From Candidatus Nomurabacteria bacterium (GTDB lineage: Bacteria; Patescibacteriota; Minisyncoccia; Phycocordibacterales; UBA9973), in assembly GCA_028286705.1 (NCBI GenBank), contig JAQBRC010000036.1, forward strand, positions 1 to 10,082: a stretch of DNA of 10,082 bases, read 5' to 3'. The notes under the pieces are model-generated. The model was not told where the DNA came from and did not search any database. It worked only from the letters and a program-made list of their open reading frames with translations. A program made the translations under genes and the position numbers. Numbering within the stretch: the stretch's first letter is position 1; the number at the start of each line of letters is the position of its first letter. Below, piece by piece: positions 5,430-10,082 of the stretch.

Positions 5430-8400
5430 ATGAACCGCGTTCGTAGTTTTTTCATTGGACACAAGACCCTGCTTATATCACTAGGCTTCTTGGTGCTGTT
5501 CTCCTTCACGGTCTCGTACGCGACCCCGCCCGCCTCGCCCTACGCCGCCGGCCAGACCCTTGATCCCCAATGCGCACCCGGGGACGCAAACTGCAGCGTG
5601 GCGGTTTCCCCGTGGACCGCGTCAGGCACCTCCGTCTACTACAGCGCGGGCAACGTCGGCATCGGCACTACTGCTCCATCAGGACTGCTTACTCTTGCAG
5701 GAAGCAGGACTGCCGCCGCCTGGGGCTTGAACGGCATCAATTTCCAGACTGCTGCAGCGACCTATACCGACTCCTCGACGGCAACATCGGGCACCGCCGC
5801 CAGCAACATGGTCAACACGTTCGGCGTTCCGACACTTGCTTCAACCAATACTTTGGTTACCTATACCAATGCCGCGACAGTATACATCGCAGGAAATCCA
5901 ATTGCTGGGGCCAATGTCGCTATTACAAATTCCTATGCGTTAAAGGTTGACGGCAATGCAGCCATAACTGGTGACAACATTGTTTTGGGAAACGGCACTA
6001 CTACTAATCCTAATCCTCATGTTGATGTGATAGCGCGCGGCGATGTTGATGGCTTAAGACTGTATTCGCTGAATAACCCTAACGGAGGCAGCGTGAACGC
6101 GCCCTATATAGGATTTTATAGAAGTACGAGTGCACCTTCCGCAACGCCTCGCTTCAGAATTCAGGGAAGTTCGCCAAACGGTGCTGATTTCGACGGGTTT
6201 AAATTTTCCAGTCCTTCCACCAGTATTAACTGGATAGAGGGAAGCGTTGGCAATGGATCTCCGTCTGGAATCACCTCTGATGCGGCAAATAATCTAGTCT
6301 TTGCACAGCAATCGAACTTTACACAAGGGGTTGTTGTGGTAGGAAGTGATTTGGGTGCAGGTACCGCTCCTATCGACGGTCTCATCCGTAGTGGTCAGAA
6401 GAACGGGAGTGTAGTAACTGACGTTGCGGGTTCTAACCTAACCATTCAGGCAGGTCGCGGTGCCGGCAACTCAACCACGAAAGGTGACATTATTTTCCAA
6501 ACGCCGGATGCGATTGGTTCTGGTGCAGGAGTGCAAACCCTTACTACAAAAATGAGAATTGCTCGCTCAGGTTCTGTTGGGATAGGAATAGGAGGGAGTA
6601 CCCCTGCCACCACACTTGAAGTGGGTGGAGGTATTACAGGTACAGTCCTCAATACAATCATTGGAGGAATACAAAACTCAGTCTTTAGTGGTAGTGGCAA
6701 TGGATATATAGGTACAAGATCAAGCCATCCGTTGGTATTGCGAACGAACGATAATGACGTTATTACATTGTTGGTGAATAAAAATGTTGGTATTGGCACT
6801 AGTAGTCCTACTTCAAAACTCGATATCACTACTGGTGGGTTAGGTGTTACTCAAACCGATACGTCTGGATTGGCAATAGTGAACACTAACGCTGCGGCTC
6901 TTGGTGCCCAGCAAATCTCCCCGGCGCTACGCTTTACGGGCAATGGCTGGGGTACTACTGCTAGTACTAGTCAGGCAATTAGTTTCAGGCAGTATGTTGT
7001 TCCAGTGCAAGACTTAGTACCGTCAGGATACTTAACACTGGAATCTTCAGTTAATGGAGGGGCATATGCCAATGCAATGGCGGTAACCAGTGCTGGCTTC
7101 GTCGGCATCGGTACGACGGCGCCGACAGATAGATTGAGTGTTGTCGTGCCGAGCGGTACTGGCGGCATTACCGTCAGTAGTCCAGGCGGTACAAATAATA
7201 CGCCATGGTTTAGCTTGAAGACCGGTTCAAATCAACAATATTGGGGCATTGCTGCATCGGGAGCCAATTTCTTTACGGGAACTACTGTTGGAGATATGGT
7301 CTTTCGAGCTTCTGCAGGAACTAATATTTTCTTCGGAGTTGATAACGGTATTGGATCTGCAGGCCCCATACTTGAGATTAGTGCCAACAGCCAGGTCGGC
7401 ATCGGCACGATCACTCCAGGCTCACGACTCCAGGTCAACGGCGGAACCGCTATCGGGTACTCCGCCTCAACCTCAGCACCGCTCAATGGACTTACTGTTG
7501 CAGGCAACGTCGGCATCGGCACGATCACTCCGAGCGGAGCACTGACCATTGCCGGAAGCAGGACCGCCGCCGCCTGGGGAACGAGCGGTGTCAACTTCCA
7601 GGCTGCTGCGGCGACCTACACTGACTCCTCCACCGCCGTCTCGGGCACCGCTACTAACAACATGGTCAACTCCTTCGGCATCCCGACGCTTGCCGCCGCG
7701 AACACTGGCGTGACATATAGCAACGCCGCGACGGTCTACATCGCCGGCGCACCTGTTGCGGGAACGAATGCAACCATCACTAACTCCGCGGCACTTGTTG
7801 TTGCCAGCGGAAAGGTTGGTTTTTCAAATACCACTCCCGGATACCTGCTGCATGTTGGCTCCTCTGCAGCGTCGGGCATTGTTGCCCGGTTCGAGAATAG
7901 TACTGGCACGTGCGACATCAATCCGACAACTACAGCGCTTGTTTGTTCTTCTGATATGAACCTCAAGAAAAACATCACGCTTCTTGCTGATAACAGCGCG
8001 TGGAATTTCAACAGCAATATCGCTGTTGATAATCAAACAGTATTCAGTCGTATTCTTGCGCTTACACCTGTATCTTATAACTGGAATAACGAATCGAATA
8101 CTGCCTCAAAGCATCCAGGCTTTATCGCGCAGGACGTGAGGCAGCTGTTTCCCGACCTGGTGTCGGAGGACAAGGATACGCACCTCTTGTCCATGAACTA
8201 CACAGGACTGATCCCGTACACCGTTCAGGCTATACAGGAAATGAATCTCAATATCGTTTCTATTAACGACCTTGGCCGAGAAAATACATGGAGAGATGCA
8301 CTTACCGCATGGCTTGGAAACGCATCAAACCATATTACCCGTATCTTTACCGGAGAGATTTGTCTTAGCGAAGCAGGACAGGAGTCTGAGTGTTTGAATA

Positions 8401-8570
8401 GAAGCCAGCTGAAAGCATTGAAAGCGTCTTTAAATAATCAGGGTGGAACCACTACTGTTGTTAACACTCCACCCCCTACGCCTGTAGAGGTTGTAGAGCC
8501 TGCAACACAGACTCCTAGCACTCCTCCAGAAGAAGTAACGACTCCTGTTCCTCCGGAATCGTCTGTATAA
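5430..8570 (+). CDS. Exported VGIG-repeat surface protein with S74 chaperone domain
   Basis: This 1046-residue protein begins with a Sec-type signal (basic MNRVR, hydrophobic core ~14-30, likely cleavage near SYA-TPP). A short region with two Cys follows (QTLDPQCAPGDANCSV, 42-57), a pattern I associate with CPR surface proteins. The body has seven VGIGTT-P-L motifs (near 75, 382, 452, 557, 655, 693, 795), typical of beta-rich, trimeric phage-fibre-like stalks. Residues ~841-945 form a Peptidase_S74 intramolecular chaperone: SDMNLKKN holds the expected Ser841/Lys846 pair for self-cleavage, then GFIAQDV, then LLSMNYTGLIPYTVQAIQEMN. An unusual ~100-residue tail follows, with two Cys (EICLSEAGQESECL) and a Pro/Thr/Val-rich end. 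Likely an adhesin or surface fibre; the target is unknown. Residues ~75-174 and ~693-793 are near-identical copies. The middle is lower in GC than the ends, suggesting mosaic assembly. Confidence 0.92.
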   Translation: MNRVRSFFIGHKTLLISLGFLVLFSFTVSYATPPASPYAAGQTLDPQCAPGDANCSVAVSPWTASGTSVYYSAGNVGIGTTAPSGLLTLAGSRTAAAWGLNGINFQTAAATYTDSSTATSGTAASNMVNTFGVPTLASTNTLVTYTNAATVYIAGNPIAGANVAITNSYALKVDGNAAITGDNIVLGNGTTTNPNPHVDVIARGDVDGLRLYSLNNPNGGSVNAPYIGFYRSTSAPSATPRFRIQGSSPNGADFDGFKFSSPSTSINWIEGSVGNGSPSGITSDAANNLVFAQQSNFTQGVVVVGSDLGAGTAPIDGLIRSGQKNGSVVTDVAGSNLTIQAGRGAGNSTTKGDIIFQTPDAIGSGAGVQTLTTKMRIARSGSVGIGIGGSTPATTLEVGGGITGTVLNTIIGGIQNSVFSGSGNGYIGTRSSHPLVLRTNDNDVITLLVNKNVGIGTSSPTSKLDITTGGLGVTQTDTSGLAIVNTNAAALGAQQISPALRFTGNGWGTTASTSQAISFRQYVVPVQDLVPSGYLTLESSVNGGAYANAMAVTSAGFVGIGTTAPTDRLSVVVPSGTGGITVSSPGGTNNTPWFSLKTGSNQQYWGIAASGANFFTGTTVGDMVFRASAGTNIFFGVDNGIGSAGPILEISANSQVGIGTITPGSRLQVNGGTAIGYSASTSAPLNGLTVAGNVGIGTITPSGALTIAGSRTAAAWGTSGVNFQAAAATYTDSSTAVSGTATNNMVNSFGIPTLAAANTGVTYSNAATVYIAGAPVAGTNATITNSAALVVASGKVGFSNTTPGYLLHVGSSAASGIVARFENSTGTCDINPTTTALVCSSDMNLKKNITLLADNSAWNFNSNIAVDNQTVFSRILALTPVSYNWNNESNTASKHPGFIAQDVRQLFPDLVSEDKDTHLLSMNYTGLIPYTVQAIQEMNLNIVSINDLGRENTWRDALTAWLGNASNHITRIFTGEICLSEAGQESECLNRSQLKALKASLNNQGGTTTVVNTPPPTPVEVVEPATQTPSTPPEEVTTPVPPESSV
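5652..5951 (+). repeat. Internal duplication in the surface protein gene, copy 1
   Basis: It encodes residues ~75-174 (from NVGIGTTAPSG to the ALKVDG stretch), matching copy 2 at 7506-7808 nearly residue for residue, including AGSRTAAAWG, TYTDSSTA and NAATVYIAG. The offset is ~1854 nt. Confidence 0.85.
7506..7808 (+). repeat. Internal duplication in the surface protein gene, copy 2
   Basis: It encodes residues ~693-793 (from NVGIGTITPSG). It shares high GC with copy 1, unlike the intervening segment, and sits just before the last VGIG-like motif and the S74 domain. Confidence 0.85.
7950..8264 (+). other. Peptidase_S74 (endosialidase-type chaperone) domain coding segment
   Basis: Residues ~841-945 of the surface protein. 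In the known family this domain trimerises the fibre and then cuts itself off before the Ser of the SD motif; here SD-MN-LKK is intact. Cleavage would release a C-terminal fragment of 206 residues, because a long tail follows the domain. Confidence 0.85.
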
Positions 8571-8742
8571 ACTCAACCTGCTGAATAAACGACAGTTTAT
8601 TGAAATAATCTGCTGGTGTGGTATCTTTTAAGGGCTTTCCCATAGATGAATTGTTGACTAAGGTCATTCAATTTCTTTGGAGGGAAAGACTGGTAGTCGT
8701 GCGGGTGCTTCATCGCATTCCAATCCACTACCAGTTTATTAT
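8571..8742 (+). other. Intergenic stretch between the surface protein and tRNA-Thr
   Basis: No gene is supported here. It holds an AT-rich 7-bp hairpin (AATAAAC/GTTTATT, 8584-8601, loop GACA), possibly a weak terminator of the surface protein gene; a TTGACT box (8654-8659) with at best a poor -10 (TTTGGA, 8676-8681); and the inverted repeat at 8689-8735. No GC-rich terminator follows the 3.1-kb gene, unlike every other gene in the window. Confidence 0.5.
8689..8735 (+). repeat. Inverted repeat just upstream of intron-bearing tRNA-Thr
   Basis: ACTGGTAGT (8689-8697) and ACTACCAGT (8727-8735) form a perfect 9-bp stem; inside, TGCG/CGCA may add a second short stem. It ends 7 nt before the tRNA and is followed by TTTATTAT. 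It could be a long-loop terminator for the upstream gene, part of the tRNA precursor leader, or an operator. The sequence does not decide among these. Confidence 0.5.
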
Positions 8743-9008
8743 GCCGTTGTAGCTCAGTTGGTAGAGCGCTCCCATGGTTATCGTATATAGCCCACTATCT
8801 TGGAAACGAGATAGCGAAACCCGAATTACGGTTAATATCCTGCAAAGGACAAGACCGTGGCGTCACAGTACGCCCGAACGACTGACAAGGGGTGCTAACC
8901 CGAAAGGTATGCACAAGATACAGTCTAGTCCTCATATAAGTCATTGTGACGAAATTGGGGTGTACACGAAGGGGGAGGTCATCGGTTCAATCCCGATCAA
9001 CGGCTCCA
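8743..9008 (+). tRNA. tRNA-Thr(GGU) interrupted by a group I intron
   Basis: Exon 1 is 8743-8778 and exon 2 is 8969-9008 (73 nt plus encoded CCA at 9006-9008). The spliced product folds fully. Acceptor GCCGTTG/CAACGGC; D arm GCTC/GAGC around AGTTGGTA; anticodon stem CTCCC/GGGGG with one U-G pair; loop ATGGTAA with anticodon GGU at 34-36; variable loop AGGTC; T arm ATCGG/CCGAT around TTCAATC; discriminator U. It decodes ACC and ACU threonine codons. The intron sits between positions 36 and 37, so the gene cannot give a working tRNA without splicing. The variable and T arms differ from the tRNA at the window start. A bidirectional terminator follows at 9014. Confidence 0.95.
8779..8968 (+). ncRNA. 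Group I self-splicing intron, 190 nt
   Basis: A group I core can be laid out by eye. P1: exon GGU plus UAU (8776-8781) pairs with AUAGCC (8787-8792), placing the conserved U-G wobble (U8778-G8790) at the 5' splice site. P2: 8795-8802/8807-8814 with a GAAA tetraloop. P3: ACCC (8819-8822) with GGGT (8890-8893). P4: ACGG/CCGT (8828-8831/8855-8858). P5: a short TCC/GGA hairpin. P6: GGCGT/ACGCC (8859-8863/8870-8874). P7, the guanosine site: GACTG/CAGTC (8880-8884/8921-8925) within the S-type box AAGATACAGTC. P8: 8893-8913 with a GAAA-containing loop. P9: GTCA/TGAC (8940-8950). The intron ends in G8968, as expected for omega-G. It carries no homing endonuclease. The size is close to the smallest known natural group I introns, such as the ~205-nt Azoarcus tRNA-Ile intron. 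The subgroup (perhaps IC3) is unverified. Confidence 0.92.
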
Positions 9009-9013
9009 AAGTA

Positions 9014-9044
9014 AAAAGTCCTCCGTCATTGACGGAGGACTTTT
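9014..9044 (+). terminator. Bidirectional terminator between tRNA-Thr and the convergent gene
   Basis: A 14-bp perfect stem AAAAGTCCTCCGTC/GACGGAGGACTTTT (9014-9027/9031-9044) encloses loop ATT, with A- and T-tracts on both sides. It serves the tRNA (+) and the gene ending at 9056 (-). Confidence 0.92.
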
Positions 9045-9055
9045 GCTAGTTGTGT

Positions 9056-9649
9056 TCAGGTAGATACTACCTGAAGCGAAACACTTGAATTCTCGGCTAT
9101 TTTCTTTCTTTTAAATTTAGGAATGTGTTTTCCTAAAGAAAAGACAGTTCGAACTAATTCAATTGGTTCCCTGAGCAATCTCTTGGTGAGACGTGGATCT
9201 ACGTAAGTAAGATAAATACTAAACGCTCTCATCTTGTACCATGTGTACACTATGCGAGGCAGATGATCCCATGATGACACGAGATAGCATTCAGTTATTC
9301 CGCGAGCTTCCAGCTCTTTTGCAATAGCAATGCTTACAGCGATGGTGCCCCACGCTTCTTCTTTTGCCAGTACGATATCTGGCATGATGAAAGGAACTTC
9401 TCTCCCAAGGACCTTGATAAGGCCTTGTTTAAACTCATTCACAAGATACTTCTCCATAATCTCTTTTAATGGGGGAGCTGAAGGGTTTTGAGGATCGATT
9501 CCGTCACCAAGATAGATAGTGCATTTTGTCCCTCTTAGCGTACGGACAAGCGCAAAAGTTTTCTCCAGTATTTTGGTGGTTTCTGGTCCACATGCTCTGC
9601 CCTGATAGCCACTACCGGCACCGTACGGGAATATTGCTGCTGTCTTCAA
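9056..9649 (-). CDS. Hypothetical protein, possibly YdcF/DUF218-like, 197 residues
   Basis: A 197-residue protein with probable TTG start (9649-9647) and TGA stop. The N-terminus (KTAAIFPYGAGSGYQGR) resembles a nucleotide-binding-type beta strand and loop. Two further strand-like segments follow: CTIYLGDGID (~43-52) and ECYLVSSWDHLPRIVYTWYKM (~119-139). The last, with its SS-x-x-H-x-x-R spacing, recalls the DUF218/YdcF/SanA family of cell-envelope-linked proteins, but the usual ES-x-x-T motif is not clear, so this is a weak assignment. The C-terminus is basic (KHIPKFKRKKIAENS). There is no signal peptide or membrane helix, so it is probably cytoplasmic. No ATG fits the N-terminus, and the TTG lies ~12 nt from the predicted transcription start. 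It is divergent from typA. Confidence 0.75.
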   Translation of the reverse strand: MKTAAIFPYGAGSGYQGRACGPETTKILEKTFALVRTLRGTKCTIYLGDGIDPQNPSAPPLKEIMEKYLVNEFKQGLIKVLGREVPFIMPDIVLAKEEAWGTIAVSIAIAKELEARGITECYLVSSWDHLPRIVYTWYKMRAFSIYLTYVDPRLTKRLLREPIELVRTVFSLGKHIPKFKRKKIAENSSVSLQVVST

Positions 9650-9668
9650 GTTAATAATTTTTTCTTTA

Positions 9669-9696
9669 ATCCTACGGTATTTTGGCTATAAGTCAA
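9669..9696 (-). promoter_or_regulatory. Predicted promoter of the 197-residue protein gene
   Basis: On the minus strand TTGACT (9696-9691), a 16-bp spacer and TAGGAT (9674-9669) predict a start near 9662 and a short ~12-nt leader. It has the same TTGACT-N16-TA(G/A)-type layout as at 107 and 2451. Confidence 0.45.
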
Positions 9697-9752
9697 ACGG
9701 GGGAGGGGGTTTCGGGCTATTACCACCAGGGCTTTATTTTTTTAGAATTTCA

Positions 9753-9760
9753 TGTATAAT
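9753..9760 (+). promoter_or_regulatory. -10 promoter element of typA, near-leaderless
   Basis: A perfect TATAAT (9755-9760) preceded directly by TG, but without the usual one-base gap of an extended -10. No -35 is visible. The predicted start at ~9766-9767 leaves about 5 nt before the ATG at 9772. Confidence 0.6.
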
Positions 9761-9771
9761 TGCGGTTCATT

Positions 9772-10082
9772 ATGGAAATCAGAAACATTGCAATTATTGC
9801 GCACGTTGACCACGGCAAGACAACACTAACTGACAAAATGCTCTCATTTTGTGGGGAAGTAATGGATGGCGGATCAATGGACTCAAACCAAATTGAACGG
9901 GAACGCGGCATTACTATTTATGCAAAAAACACCGCTGTTACGTACAAGGGAACAAAGATTAATATCGTTGATACACCAGGCCACGCCGACTTCGGTTCAG
10001 AAGTTGAACGTGTTCTTCGTTCTATCGACTCTGTGCTACTTATCGTTGACGCGCAGGAAGGTCCTATGCCTCAGACTCGCTT
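9772..10082 (+). CDS. typA: Translational GTPase TypA/BipA, N-terminal part
   Basis: The first 103 residues of a ribosome-associated translational GTPase, cut by the window edge (the family is ~600 residues). G1 is AHVDHGKT (10-17). The switch I region contains ERERGITI. G3 is DTPGHADFGSEVERV. The stretch MDSNQIERERGITIYAKNTAVTYKGTKINIVDTPGHADFGSEVERV, and PMPQTR near the cut, match TypA/BipA rather than EF-G, LepA or EF-Tu. TypA acts on the ribosome, in 50S assembly and in stress or cold responses. The ATG at 9772 is fixed by the conserved start MEIRNIAIIAHVDHGKTT. It has almost no leader and no Shine-Dalgarno sequence. It is divergent from the 197-residue gene across a 122-bp intergenic region. 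Confidence 0.96.
   Translation, partial: MEIRNIAIIAHVDHGKTTLTDKMLSFCGEVMDGGSMDSNQIERERGITIYAKNTAVTYKGTKINIVDTPGHADFGSEVERVLRSIDSVLLIVDAQEGPMPQTR

Noticed and set aside
5570..5950. 126-codon plus-strand frame overlapping the start of the surface protein gene
   Set aside because: It is an alternate frame of a GC-rich coding region, rich in Arg, His and Gln with no coherent pattern; the main frame has a signal peptide and repeats.
6446..7594. Several minus-strand open frames of 65-127 codons within the surface protein gene
   Set aside because: They are antisense shadows of the VGIG-repeat coding sequence, rich in Pro, Val and Thr, with no promoters or family resemblance.
8774..9049. 91-residue open frame across the tRNA-Thr region
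   Set aside because: It starts in the anticodon loop of the tRNA and is explained entirely by the group I intron, exon 2 and terminator; no protein-like pattern.

Overview
The window looks like chromosomal DNA from a Candidate Phyla Radiation (Patescibacteria) bacterium, probably Parcubacteria-like. This is inferred from three things. The 1046-residue surface protein combines an 'ASPYAAGQTLDPQCAPGDANC' type N-terminus, VGIGTT repeats and a C-terminal S74 chaperone domain, an architecture I associate with these lineages. No gene has a recognisable Shine-Dalgarno sequence. A tRNA gene is interrupted by a very small group I intron. Genes are read with the standard bacterial code: TGA is used as a stop and TTG probably as a start.

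Layout. 1-34: 3' end of a tRNA cut by the window edge, then a terminator. 171-2315: an SF2 helicase whose last ~280 residues are five ~56-residue repeats resembling the phage-integrase repeat unit. 2320-2446: two terminators flanking a possible tRNA/tmRNA 3'-end relic. 2497-3147: an unrecognised 216-residue protein. 3191-3448 (-) and 3539-3790 (+): two small membrane proteins transcribed from closely packed divergent promoters. 3947-5362: a DEAD-box RNA helicase with an N-terminal Gly/Arg/Ser-rich tail and a structured 5' leader. 5430-8570: the giant exported S74 protein, with an apparently leaderless promoter. 8743-9008: tRNA-Thr(GGU) carrying a 190-nt group I intron directly after the anticodon. 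9056-9649 (-): a protein with weak resemblance to the YdcF/DUF218 family. 9772-end: the start of the translational GTPase TypA/BipA.

Nearly every gene is its own transcription unit, with its own sigma70-like promoter and a compact intrinsic terminator; no operon is evident. Promoters fall into two styles: TTGACT/TTGACA with a 16-17 bp spacer, or a TG(n)TATAAT-type -10 placed so close to the start codon that the mRNA has almost no leader. RNA biology recurs (DEAD-box helicase, intron-bearing tRNA, TypA GTPase), but nothing in the sequence links these genes into one system. The most notable items are the intron in tRNA-Thr, the helicase-integrase-repeat fusion, and the mosaic, internally duplicated surface protein.
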